A stretch of DNA of 64,000 nucleotides, taken from assembly GCA_040954595.2 (NCBI GenBank), contig CM082576.2, positions 8,184,001 through 8,248,000 of the forward strand. The letters run 5' to 3'. The position numbers and the translations under genes are program-made. Below are positions 39,322 to 57,354 of this stretch, one piece after another (within the stretch, counting starts at the first letter, position 1; each line of letters opens with the position of its first letter). Below the pieces are notes generated by a model. The model made no database searches, was not told the origin of the DNA, and was given only the letters and a program-made list of their open reading frames with translations. This DNA comes from Balanoglossus misakiensis. Its lineage: Eukaryota; Hemichordata.

Positions 39322-40408
39322 AGGGTGGCGCATAAATGTAAGAACATTTCACTAACTATTCCTGGCTGGAAAATCTTGACTCCGATAGATAACCCCAAAA
39401 ATCGACCCCTGACCGATTTAAAAACACGTACACGTATTATTATGCCCATCGCTTACCCCTCAACCTTCGGGGTTTGTGACTTGTGTCCTCCAACTGGGTC
39501 ACAGGCACAAATGTAAACAAACACATTCCAAATTACCCCGCTGAAAAATAACAGTATACTTACTAGCAAATTATTTTCACTTCTTAGGTCTCCCACAATA
39601 TACATATATGTACGAATTGTTGGTGATATTTTATGCTTTTTACAGTCGGGCCCCTATCCAGCTTCTCACAAATCACAAAGCTGTTACCGGAAAGCGCCTA
39701 GATTGTGGTGCATTCTGGGATGTGGGCTCAACGGGTATTCTCGGAATTTCAACCTGATTCCACGAAGTCCGTAGGGGTGTTACTCCTATAATGTACCAAT
39801 CGACCAGCGCTGTGAGTGTGAGAGATGGATGGTCTGAATGCTGCCTCGGCCCCCATCTTTCCGTCTATCCGCGATCTTTGGTGTAGGCCTAGGTCGATTA
39901 TGACAAGTTTCGTTGAGAATATAGGCCTACCTAATTAGAACAAACAAACAAACAAACAATTTTTGAACTGAAATACCAGTATTTCCATCATTTAATTTGT
40001 GGTCGAAACCCAGATTGCACTGACGAAGAGGGAATTCGAAACATCCTAAGAATATTGCGGAAGACATGCCTTGTTTACTAGGAATGGCGTGGGAACTCAA
40101 CTTTGAACTAAAAGTGCATGCGACAGAGGTTACGAAAACCATCATCTTGGCAAGAAACCTGGATTGGATTTCATGATCTGTTGACGATGTATACATCAAA
40201 TATTTTTTTTACTTGTCATGAGAGAGAGAGAGAGAATCCCATTGCCCCCAGCCCTTCCACGCCCCACGTTGAATGGCGCCCTCAAACATGTTTCTTACAT
40301 CATCGTTTCTGGCAAAAAAAAAGCATTCCTCTTATGTAGATTCTCAGGTGAAACACACGAAAACAAGACTACAATGCTCATGAAATGCGTGCCGCATCAG
40401 AACACAAT

Positions 40409-40414
40409 TTTATT
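40409..40414 (-). terminator. poly(A) signal AATAAA of SLC3 copy A
   Basis: TTTATT on the plus strand reads AATAAA in the sense of copy A, 336 nt after its stop codon. Confidence 0.5.
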
Positions 40415-40749
40415 CACCCATATTGATGTGTTTAACATATTTTTTACACAAACGCCCGCATGGTACAAACAATTACACGAGATAAAAGCAAAAATTCCCC
40501 GAACAAACAAGAACATAATGGAGGGGAGGTATTCACGTAGCATAAATGGTACGACGCCTAATGCCATAACTCTAGCAAAGGTAATGATGCACAGGCATAG
40601 TGCCATGGAAAATTACGTCCACTTGGTACAAAATAAAAAAGGGAAAAATAAGAGAAAAATTAAATGCAAAAAAGAGAAAACGTTGCATGAAAAGGGGGTT
40701 AGACTACTCGGGCACTTCATAAGCAGGAGAGGTGTCGACTCGATGCCGG

Positions 40750-46305
<5,556 letters not shown>

Positions 46306-48824
46306 GATGCGGTACGGGACTGCGGTTTCTCGAAGAAGCTAGTGCACCTAGCGGTAATCAACAGGTAGTCGGGACGCGTCACGCTATGTGTTCACGCTGC
46401 AGTGGAGTGCGGTGGCTGGTCTGTGCAACAACTCTAATATGCTGGGATACGCCCCTGTTTGTTTAAGAGATGATTATCAACGCGCCAAAGCTTCGCTACC
46501 AATATATACCCGAGTTTTGAGTGTGCGCGGGGGAAGTTTGTCGAATAAATACTCGATGAACACTGGATTCCGACGTTCTTAGCCTATATAATACTTAGAG
46601 TGATGCTTGCAACTTATTTTTGTGTGTGCTAATTTTATGATATTTTCCCCGGCCAAAATTGTTTTATTGCTTCGCGGGAAACCATGTCGACTTGCAACTT
46701 GGAGCGCAAAGTTGTCTTGGAGATAAATTAATCCAACCAACTGCACCAAGTTACACTTGTTAATTAGTTTAATTTGCCAATCAATCGTGTTGTTCATTTG
46801 TCCTATCAAGGCCCAATTTCCATACTGCCTCCATGCATTCTATCATTTTATTACTGACCCGTTTTACCGTTCTCCTAAAATGTAGGCGCAGGGTCAACAT
46901 AAAAACCATGAACACGATTTAGATACACATCATGATGACCACTCGAAGACCTTCAAAGCTAGCTTTTTCTATGCAGATTGTCAAGTTTCATATGAACATT
47001 TGAAATTGTGATATACATGTATGTACTTTTTCAGTGATTGGTCCACAATACCAAATGACTGATCTGGGATCACCTTAATTTTAAGCTCTGTGCGAACTGC
47101 AGCTCAGGCTGTCTTAGTTCATGTTGCAAACACCAATTCATTTATAGCCAGTCTCTGAAGTTAATAATTATTCAACCTTCTCGGCTGAAAGTAACAATTT
47201 CAGTTTATAGCAGTGAACTGAAGTACACGAAATAAATCCCACCATTTTATTGAGGGATGTAAATCTACTGCCATTGGTATGCATACGGCCGTTAATAAGT
47301 GACAATAAATAGCTTGGTGGTCACCTAAAAGCTGTACTGGGTTTGTGGTCTTTACTTGTTTTCAATGATTCAACCGATTGTGCCGGTAGCTGTGAAGGTC
47401 ATCACGACATTTTTTGTTGAAATTGGGCCTTGGCGACCGATGATAAAACTAATAGACGGGGTGCAATTCGAAAGCAGTTATTAGCAGCACCCATTTCATG
47501 GCTGACTGTAGTGTTAATCATAAAGGCGTGTTTCCCTTGTGATTCTTTTCATTAGAACCACAAGACTGGTGATCTGTACGTGCTCCATAATTTTCAGTGT
47601 TCTTTGGGATCTATAGAGAAAATATGCATGGGCTTTGTTGCGTTTCGTTTGCGAATTTTTGCGTATGTACATTCTTTTCGAATTCTTTTGATTCTGCAAA
47701 TTGCGTTCGGGCATCTGTGTAAATTAAACCACAGTTACCATGGAAATTGCATATACATAACATTTACAACCACAGACGTTTGCTTGAGTGCCGCCACCAC
47801 ATGGTCATTGGAAGACAGGCGCGTCCTTTTGATCATAGATCATAACTGGAGCATATACTTGAGGTGCTTGTATAGACCCTGGAACGACGCGGTTTTTGCT
47901 TTGACGTTATTCGATTGTATCGGGTGACCACAGCACATCTGGGCAGGCTTGACTTTGTGAAAATCGTTTGCCATCGGCGCCAAAAAAAGAATTTTATAAA
48001 CAAAAAATATCTGGATGTACACACTTGTAGCATAAAAATATAACTTCATGGACGTTGAGGGCGTACTGCAGATTCTCGGTGGTCTCTGCAATCTACAACC
48101 GTTCAACCGTTGTCGCCCTGCATGACTTAGTCCCTGCTGTCATTGCCAAGGAGAATGCGCAGCTCCATGATGCTTAAAAAGCCTCGGTCGAAATGATGTC
48201 CTAAGCGTGAAAAAAATCACCCCGCATTTTATGTGTGGAATTTATCATGTAATAAAATTTAAACATAAACTTCTCCATCATGATTTTACCAGCGCAGTAG
48301 GCGGCAAAACACGCGATTGGGAAGCCGGCCAGTTAACAACTTGTCACTTAGTAACTTAGGTCAGCAGAAGGATTACAGTTCAACAGACTCATACTAGTAA
48401 ATCTTGCTTCTTTTATCTCAGCAGGTTGATTTTGACCTCGTTGTTGCGATTTGTGGTACACATAGGCCTATATCTTCAGCTACCCATTATGAAAGTAGTT
48501 TCGCGTTGAGCAAGTGACCTTTTTCATATACCATTTTTTTAATTCGATGATATTTTTATGTACAGAAAGATTTCATGCATTGACATGCACAATGCATGTT
48601 ATCATTATCTATTTAGGTCTTCTTGAATATGAATAATGACCAATGCTGAGCAGTATATTTTACTCATGTTTATATTTGCATGACTAAAGCGCATGCGCAA
48701 GCATGTTAGCCGGCCAATTTTATTCATAGAAGGCCGAGAAGCCGAGTGGGTGAAAGTGTGAAACAGCGCTGGGCAAATTTCAATCCACATTAAGCACATT
48801 TTCATCTCACAGCCAAAGTAGAAG
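46306..48824. promoter_or_regulatory. divergent upstream region of SLC3 copies A and B
   Basis: The two genes start head to head, 2.5 kb apart. On the copy A side a TATA-like box (GGTATATATT on the minus strand) lies at about 46502-46509, roughly 200 nt before the ATG. On the copy B side TTTTCATCTCACAG ends 14 nt before the ATG and could be the acceptor of a 5' UTR intron. I see no coding sequence between. Confidence 0.45.
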
Positions 48825-51800
48825 ATGTCTGACAACGAGAGAGACGTCGAAAAGGGGCAGGGGGACGAAGAGAAGCCCACGGAAAACCAGCACGATGATG
48901 AAAAAAACCAGGAGAACGAAGTCAAGGATAAACTCCTGCTCGAGAAGACAGATATTGATGCGGTGTACACCAAAGATGGCGGGGCCGATCCGGATGCCGT
49001 GCAGGTCAGAGTGGCCGCCGTGCACCACATCGGGCTTGATAAAGAAGCGTTGATGGAACAGTGCAACACTCCGGTATGGCGCGCCGTTCGTATAATATTG
49101 TTGGTCGTTTTCTGGGCGTCGTTTATCGCCATGTTGGTCGCAGTTGTCATCCTGATTGCCACGGCCCCAAGATGTCCCCGAAACAAGCTATGGTACCAGA
49201 CCGGCGTAGCCTACCAGATATATCCTCGTTCGTTCAAAGATAGCGACGGTGACGGCCATGGTGATCTACCCGGTAAGTATATTGTAGCCTGTCCGATTTA
49301 GTGTTCGTGGTTTCCCAGTGACAAACCATACATTTGGCGCAAAAAATCGAGACACCTGTGACCACGTTTTAATGTTTACATCGCATCACGGGGTAATTTA
49401 CAGTGGCCGTGGGGTCACATTAGTTTTAGGCGACCGCCCTTTGGAACTGTAAGCATAATTTTATGACTCTGATTATACTGATAAGATTTCAATGTTGCTT
49501 TTAATTTAATTGTCGCCATTAGTGTTGTATTATATTGGGCGGTTGAGTCTTGCATCATTTTGAAACAGACAGTACCAGTCGCAAAGCGCGCGCGCGCGCG
49601 TTTTCCCCGGGTGTTCTCATTTGGCTGATGCAATTTGTAAGGGAAATTTACATACTGACAAAAGATATGTTTTGTGAATAACCTGGTAACCACAGATCAC
49701 GCGCACAGCGAATGTCCATCTTTGAATATTAATACATTGTGGTGATGCTCCAAAATAAATAAAAAGAAAGCTAAGCAAATAGTTGCTATATAAATTGAAC
49801 TAAAGGTTACACTCCACTGTGGCTTGTAGGTGTGACCATGTTTGAACAAGGCCAAAATTAAAATCTGATAAAAAATTCCCTATAACTTCCTAAACAATGC
49901 TGTATTATTTCCTGACCTATCCAAGCGAAGTCTATGCTTTTTCCTAACCAGCATGTCTAACGATCACATTGACTGTTTCACCTTGAAGTTTTATGTTAAT
50001 TATAGGGTAACTTATCTAAAAAAGAAATATTTATTTCAGGCTCCAGCATATAGATGTATAAAAAGTAGCTAGTATTGTAAGATGGAAATTACTGTAAATA
50101 TATACGAAAGGCACAAGCATTAAAATCTAACGTGAGACGTGTTCAAACGAGTCAACCTATTTCATATTATAGTTGCCTAGTCATGATAATATTTCAATAT
50201 TCCCCAGAACAAAGATGGCATCGTGTACACATTCATGACGTATATAACACCAATGGATAACATTTGTTATGAGGCCACCCTGTTCCTGGGGAATATAAAA
50301 CTGTAATCGTGGTGTGAATTTTAAGTCGATGGGAATCCCACACTGATTTCTAACCAAGCAACTTCCTGAATAGCTTAAAATAGAAAAAAACAATATTTTT
50401 TGTGTTGACAATTTGCTTGTATTGATTCTTTCAGGCATTGAGTCCAAGGTATCCTACCTGCAAGACCTTGGCGTGGAGGCAGTATGGCTGGGGCCAATTT
50501 TCCCCTCGGAGATGAAAGACATGGGCAGAGACATCACAAACTTTACGGCCATCGACGAAGATTTTGGCACTGTGGAGGATTTCCAATCACTCCTTGTTAA
50601 ATTGCACAGTGTTGGTAGGTGTGAACTAGACTGAGTTTCAAAAAAAAAAAAAAAAATATGGCGTGTGTGTTCACGGTGGTGCTTTAACCAACAGAACAGT
50701 GTCCATGGGTAGAAATTTGATTTGCGTTTTTCTCTGCCTTCCTTGTAGGCATTAGACTGGTGATGGAGTTCATCCCCAACCATTCCAGTGATAAGCACCC
50801 TTGGTTTGAGCTGAGTGAAAATAGAGTGGCCCCCTACACCAACTACTACGTGTGGGCAGACAGCCCAGTGGACGACCCTGGCAAGGTGCCCAGCAACTGG
50901 GTAAGGAGCTGCATTTTATTTTTCATTTATTTACTACAGTTCATTGCAAATGTTGAAAATCATACTGGCAGGAGGAGCCCTGGAAGTGTTTTATCCGCAC
51001 ATGAGAAATTATCAGCATGGAGACCTGACAGTTGTGGGTTAGAAGTATTTGCATAGTAAAACCAACAACGTCTTGTGATCTGGTATCAGCTTGAAAGCAT
51101 AGCCAAAGAATGTGGCCTTGATTGTTCGCCTGGAGTGAAGGTCATGGGAGGTGATTGTTCACAGAGTTCCCCAAGGGTTACACTGTGCTAATTTACACCA
51201 GAAGTATAAATGCACCCACAAGCTGCTCAGTACTGATTTTCAGGACGTAGTTCTGTTAATATCAGCTCGTATTATACTAAGAGTTGACCGCACGTGTATC
51301 AAACTCAAAGGTCATTTTCTTCAGTGAGCACATTTCTGATAGATGTGACAGCAGTGAACCAAAGTAGGCGATAGCCATCGACATCACATGACCAGAAATA
51401 TTTGCCCGACGGGTACCCCTTTCCACTCCCCTTAAAATAAGTATGACCCAGGGCAAAGTTGAATTCTGGTGCAACACAATCTGTTTGCCATATGATCTGT
51501 AGAGGGAAATTAAGACAGGGGTCTGCTGCATTATTAAACAAGCCTGTATTGTGCCGAAGCAAAGTTTAATACTGAATAAAAGTAACCCTCCATTTTTGTA
51601 TTGTCGTCACAGCTGAGTCGTCATGGAGGATCTGCCTGGACCTACTCCGATCAGCGCAAGCAGTACTATCTGCACACGTTCGACACCAGTGAACCCGATC
51701 TCAACTTCCGTAATGAGAACGTCACCAAGAGTATCTCAGTAAGTTTTATGTGCTGGCAGCGAATACACATCATACTCTGTCGTTGCTACCCTATTTGGTA

Positions 51801-54800
51801 GTGAATAGTTTTAATTCATAGAAGAATTTACGCCACATTTCGTTGGAAGGAGAAACGGTTTCTATATCACACTTGAAGTCTCATGATTAAAAGTAGATAC
51901 TATGCCTGTAGACTAGTTGAGTAACGTGTTTTTGTATGTGTATATTCTAGGATGCTCTGAAATACTGGCTTGAGCTTGGAGTGGATGGATTCTACATGCC
52001 GTACGCCAACCAGTTGGTTGAAAATATCAACTTGGATCTGAATGAGGCCGACAACATATACTACAAGAGCCATGTGAACGACACCAAGGTGGGTTTCCAG
52101 GGTTGTTTGAAAGATGATTAGCAAATATTAAATGTCCAGTGTAACATTCATATTTTATTAAAGAAACTGACGTGTCAATACAGGTCTTGTCAGTTGTCAA
52201 TGATTGTTTCATGATTGAGGGGTAGGGTGGTGTCATGTTGTGTGAGTGTGTAGACCACTCCACAATGGCAAATTGAGTTTACTTAAACTTTTTGATCATT
52301 GGCGCTAGGGCAAACACGGTCAATGCTTTTTTGCTCTGTTGACACCAATACGTATCGTTAATAAATAGAGAATGACTTGCAAGCATGCAAGTTTCCCTCT
52401 CTGTGTAAGTTGTCTAAATATTCATGATGGTTTATTTTGACCAGACTGCCTATGACAGCCTCCTGCACAACCGCACCAGAGATCAACCCGAGAATCTGGA
52501 TGTGCTCGGGCAGTGGAAAGGCTTGTTGAACGCCTACAGTGGCCCAGACACTGATGATTACAAGTGAGTAACAAGCTTACTAAGTATAAGCTGTAGTAGT
52601 GGGAATTCAGTGATTTAGCATTTGTATTATAATTTGTGTGTATGGTGTAGATTGGAGACAGTTATCTGTCAAAACGCCTGGTTGAAACCGGCATGTTACC
52701 AGGCATGGAGTTTTTAAACAGTAGAGAATACATATATACTGTAGACTGTGCCCACCTTACAATTTTATTTATGTATAGCAAATTTGTGTGTCTCGGAATC
52801 AGAATCTTGACATATTTGCTGTTCCCTTCATTCCCTAGGTTGCTGGTCACCAGCCTGCCATCCAGCAGCATGTCCACCCAGATGACCTACTATGGCGGCA
52901 AGAAGAAGGTGATGGACTATCCGTTCAACTTCCAGCTGATGGATATGTGCACCAACGGCGCCAGCGTCACCGGGAATCAGATCAGTTCTCTCGTCACGTC
53001 GTGGCTGGAGGCCAAGGGAAGCAAAGTCGGCAATTGGGCTGTAAGTGTTTACCATGGCAACGGGTGGCTGGTGATAATTGATTGTTTCTGACCAAAATGA
53101 AAATTTTGCCAAAAATTTGGTATGAAGGGTAGAAGCTGTAGCGACAAATAAACATATCCATAACATGATCATCAATGAGGATATCTTTTTCACGACTCTT
53201 GTACACATTGTCTTCTAAACCCTGTGGTCATATTTGCCAACTCTTTCATTTGCAGCTTGGAGATTCAGATCATTCTCGCATCTCCACGCGATGCGGCAGC
53301 GATCTCCTGAAAGCCATGAACACCTTGCTGTTGACCCTGCCCGGCTCGCCCACCGCCTACTACGGAGACGAAATCGGAATGGAAGATCTCGACATTACCA
53401 CCAGTGATGCTTTGGACCCTCTTGTGGATGCCAACCCTGTAAGTTGTCAGGGCTTTGGATGAGAGTCTAGTTTAGGGTGTGTGTATGTGTGTCCGTGTGT
53501 GTGTGAACATGATAGCAAGTGTCTATCTTGAAATAAATCTGATACAAAACAAGTAGGGTGACCATTTTTTTTCAGATTCCAGTGTTCCAATTATTGCAGC
53601 TTATTTTGTTTGAAAATCATGTTCTTTTTTGGGGGGGGGAAGATTGCTATAAACAAACAGAATCATTTCAACGAACCTAGGTCAAAGGTACTCAACCTAC
53701 CATGACAACAGTTTACACACTGGGATTCTGCATCACAAAGAATGGGCGCGAGTTTCTGTCCCCTCATGTTCTTACTGTCGACTTGATTCCCATAGAGACT
53801 TGTTCTGACTCTATCGAACATTACATTAATGTATTTTCTTCTAAACCCGTCAAATTGCCAAAGGGAGAGGGGACCACATTTTAGCTGATAAAGAGTTTAA
53901 AATAATTCAAAACACCAAGAATTAAAAAAATCGTAGAAAAAACGTGATTTTGTCGAAGAATAATTTAGAAACCACAGATGTGCTGATAAAGTGACTCTGT
54001 TCAGGCCGTGAAAATTGCGAGTACCAGTTGAAGCATTTAACCCTTTGCCAATGCAGTTCCTTGTAACTTCACATAGCCAGCAATTGATTGAAACGTCAAT
54101 GCAGCGAAAGGAAAACCCACACTTTTCTGATATTCTTTCTTGTAAGGACATAGCTACTGTTAACAATTCTTACAACTCGGTCTATTGCCTTTAACCACTC
54201 ATCTCTGACCAACTAAAGAGGGATAAATAAAGAGAGAAAGAAACGGCATGCAACATTCACACACACACACACAACTGTTATTAAATTTTGAAACTGAACT
54301 TTCTCTCTCAGTCTCCGCGCACTCGGCGTGAAGCTTCGGGGGTTAGTAACGTGACTGACCCGGGGAATAACAATACAATGACAGACAATGCCCCTCCTGC
54401 GACTGAAAGCACCCCCAAAACTGACGGGCCTCAGTACGAGCCTTCCGGTTCACCTATGGTAAGCCCTCTTGAAGGGGGAAGTAAGAAAAACAAAAACACG
54501 TAAACTCCATCCGGCTAACCTGCACTAAGAGTAAAAACTCGGGTTGAACTTTATCTTTAATTCACACTCGCTGCATTCTCCACATCAGCCATTAATCAAT
54601 AATAATAACATCATGCAAGGTGTAAGGTTTTAAGTAATTAAACATTCATGTTTATTCGTACCAATGAATAAGTTAAGCATCTGCTTTGTGATAAATATCG
54701 GTGTTCTGTCCTTTGCTTTTCTTCACTTTCCCCCGTTTTTCCCCCCTCTACACTTTTATCAAATTCGCAGCTCACTATCACTTTCTTTAACCTTGTTACA

Positions 54801-55698
54801 TACGATATTTGTAGTGTGTGGCTTTGCAAGCGTCCTATACCCCCCGCTTTGTTTGCGTTTTTTGCCTCGTCACGTGCACGTACACGCGTAGGAATGTTGT
54901 CGATTTGTTTTGTTATGTTTTGTTTTCTTCCAAATGCAAGTTTTGTTTGTAGATGTGGACTTTGGCCGCGAGTCTGCCGGTGGTGATGCTCACCCCTTGC
55001 TTGACCGTGTCTTTGCAGGTGCTGTACTACAACATGACCCGGGATCGCTTTGTGTCGCCCATGCAGTGGACGTCCGGCAGTCTGGCCGGCTTCAGCAATG
55101 GCTCAACTTCGTGGCTGGACATCGGCGACAACTACCAGACGAACAATGTGGAGGTCAGTTGATGTGTGAGGGGGGATGCACACGACGGCAATTTCTAGCC
55201 GCGGATAAATTGTACAGACGCAGCTTTGAGTCGCTACATTTCATGATTATAATTCCTCTAAATGGGAAGTTTATCATCCACCATGAGTTTCTATTGGTGA
55301 AAGGTCATAACAATATTGAGCTGAGATTTTTTTTTGTTTTTTTGCTTCATCAGGATCAAGTGAATGAAACTTCGTCCAGCCTGAGCAAGTTCAAAGAACT
55401 GGTTCCCATCGTCCGTAACGACCCGTCGCTGATTGGCGGCGGGGTCCTGGAGATCTTGGTCAACGACGACATCTACGCCTTCGCCCGGGTGTTTGACCGC
55501 TGGCCGGGAGTGTTCGTGGCCATCAGTCTGTCCGATCAGGTCACCCTGCGGCCGTTCCACAGCTTGAAGAAGGGCCTGCCGTCTTCGGGCACAGTGCTGT
55601 ATTCCTCCCACGACACCTACAGAGCCGGGGAAGCTGTCGAGTTTGACAGCTTGGTGATGGCCGCATACGAGGGCGTTGTCGTGAGATACGAGCGCTAG
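48825..55698 (+). CDS. SLC3 heavy chain, 4F2hc/rBAT-like with degenerate amylase site (copy B), 10 exons
   Basis: Exons 48825-49272, 50435-50614, 50749-50900, 51613-51738, 51951-52088, 52445-52563, 52839-53040, 53256-53438, 55019-55153 and 55354-55698 encode 675 residues. The cytosolic tail is long and highly charged, the membrane span is about 89-112, C117 lies in APRC for the light-chain disulfide, and the amylase-like ectodomain follows. Catalytic landmarks are gone: EFIPNHSS has Glu for Asp, GFYMPYANQ lacks the nucleophile, the acid Glu region reads TSLPSSS, and NHD reads [19 protein letters not shown] and SPMQW are kept. It should be a non-enzymatic chaperone subunit of a heteromeric amino-acid transporter. 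Internal exons of 180, 126, 183 and 345 nt equal those of copy A. A phase-0 open segment at 54312-54458 could add 49 residues. Confidence 0.92.
49586..49600. repeat. alternating (GC)n run, possible Z-DNA
   Basis: Fifteen alternating G and C residues within intron 1 of SLC3 copy B. Confidence 0.85.
54257..54273. repeat. (CA)n microsatellite
   Basis: About eight CA units in intron 8 of SLC3 copy B, just before the candidate cassette exon. Confidence 0.85.
54312..54458 (+). other. candidate optional cassette exon of SLC3 copy B
   Basis: 147 nt (49 codons), open in the reading frame of copy B, with a pyrimidine-rich acceptor (TTCTCTCTCAG) and donor GTAAGC, phase 0 at both ends. Including it would insert a Pro/Thr/Asn-rich, unstructured segment with two N-glycosylation sequons after residue 516, between the YYGDEIGM exon and the SPMQW exon. 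Copies A and C have nothing comparable. The main transcript reads in frame without it. Confidence 0.4.
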
Positions 55699-56097
55699 AG
55701 TCCGCTGCGTAACTCTCACGCCCGTGACCAGAGATAGTTCTGATATTCGATTAATTGAGTAGACACTGATAGAGTATTGATGCGCGGGTGCCTAGTAGAT
55801 TTTTAAATTAAAGTGCAACGAATTCCCAAGACTAGATACTTGGTGTTCAGTTGGGCATTTTGTATGAATGTGATTTGAATTGCTGTGTTACTTTGCGGTG
55901 AAACGGTGTCGTTCTCGGCATAGTTTCTCTGTTCCAAGCCTTGTAAGCCTTCCCTTTTATGTGGCAGATTTTAAACTATCCGCTGTAACCAGGAAATTGA
56001 GTAATGTTTGACGTGACTCACTGCCAGCAAGTGATCCTTCTGACCAATAGCACCACAGCAGGCTTGAAAGGCTTGCGTACACCTGAAACATGAATTC

Positions 56098-56103
56098 AAT
56101 AAA
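56098..56103 (+). terminator. poly(A) signal AATAAA of SLC3 copy B
   Basis: Canonical hexamer 399 nt after the copy B stop. An ATTAAA at about 55806 is an alternative. Confidence 0.45.
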
Positions 56104-56684
56104 ATGCACCATTCTGCTGTAGTAATTGAACAGCGTTATTGGGTAATTTATTCTATCTAAGGTGTGATAATAGTTAAAACCCACCCAACGCGTACCATGT
56201 AATCGCAAGTTTCTCCAAGACCACTCAAAATTGCCCTCTACTGGGATGTTTGGAAGTGTTTGTTGTTCGTACCATACCAAGTACGCAAGGATAAAGAACT
56301 TTGCTAAATCTTTGACTATCATTCATGCCATGTTGCACTTACACATGTACGTTACGTACAGCCATGCTTCAGTTGCATAGATTACAAAGTATTTGTTGTA
56401 TGAGGTTGAGGGCGCTCTAGACAAAATCTTGCACAACTGGTCGCCGTGGTAGAATTTCTTTCCTGGTCTGGAGCCGTTACATAGTAGACAGAGGGTACAG
56501 ATACATTTGCATGGAGAAAATGCCATAGGCTAGTAAAATATGACCGTGTGAATGTCTATGGCCATCTAGTAAATACTATACATGTAAAAATGATATTTTT
56601 CGTCGGTTTCTACGGATTCACATTACACACACTCTTCGAGAATACTGATGCTCAACTGCCAAACTGCAGCCTCCACTCGTGGTG

Positions 56685-56721
56685 GCTCGAACCATAGACA
56701 GTACTGTCTATGCTCGAACCA
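56685..56721. repeat. 20-bp palindrome flanked by 10-bp direct repeats
   Basis: CATAGACAGTACTGTCTATG (56693-56712) is a perfect palindrome. GCTCGAACCA occurs on both sides (56685-56694 and 56712-56721), like a target duplication around a short palindromic core. The arms CATAGAC/GTCTATG are the same as in the palindrome at 26103. Confidence 0.8.
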
Positions 56722-56979
56722 GGTTTAAGATACATGTACATGGTAATTCGTTTCATCATGAACTCTGACAGTTTCGATACAATACACTGTACATGTAGAA
56801 CAAAACGTGAATATTTTAAAATAGGGTCTGGTACTTTTTGATGAGGTTCATCATGGTAAATGCCTTTTACTGAAACGTGATAAGTAATTTTCAACATTCA
56901 TTGTTCCGTTATCGTTTGTTATTCATATTTATTTGCATGATATTAATTATTGATCTCAGTGAAGCTGTTGGTTCCAGGA

Positions 56980-57005
56980 CCCCCCCCCCCCCCCCCCCCG
57001 CGCGC
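56980..57005. repeat. poly-C tract with GC repeat
   Basis: Twenty consecutive C followed by GCGCGC, about 350 bp upstream of the copy C start codon. Confidence 0.9.
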
Positions 57006-57354
57006 CTTTAGCAGATGCGACACGCGATCATTTAACCTGCTTGGGTCAGCTGAAAATAACTTTGCCTGGAAACATGATACCTATAAGTTCCCTAAAACAC
57101 ATAAAAGAGATAGATTACTAGTATTCGAGAGAAACTTTATTCCGATAGTTTTGTAATCCACGCCCTAGCGTGTTCACATACGTATCCCATAACGCACTGC
57201 TCATTTACAAAGCACTCCCTAGAACCCTGGTTGCTGATCAAAGCAATGACCATTGTACTCCTGGAGGCCAAAGGGGCAGCACCGACACGAAAGCTCTGCG
57301 CACGAGCCGGCTTTTTAAAAATAGTACGAATTCTTGTCAACGAAAAATTCTGAA

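Larger units (their letters stand above)
38728..40749. other. 2 kb between the zinc finger gene and SLC3 copy A
   Basis: This should hold the zinc finger promoter and the 3' UTR of SLC3 copy A. No coding pattern is visible. It contains a 9-bp inverted repeat (39294-39321), an (AAAC)n run at about 39937-39958 and a GA run at about 40219-40234. Confidence 0.5.
55699..57354. other. 1.7 kb between SLC3 copies B and C
   Basis: It holds the 3' UTR of copy B and the promoter of copy C. It contains a 20-bp palindrome with flanking direct repeats (56685-56721) and a C20 tract followed by GCGCGC (56980-57005). No coding pattern is visible. Confidence 0.5.

Noticed and set aside
54953-55018. In-frame extension upstream of exon 9 of SLC3 copy B (hydrophobic, starts MWTLAAS)
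   Set aside because: It ends in a strong pyrimidine-rich acceptor (CCGTGTCTTTGCAG) and copy C starts its equivalent exon at the matching place, so it is most likely intron.
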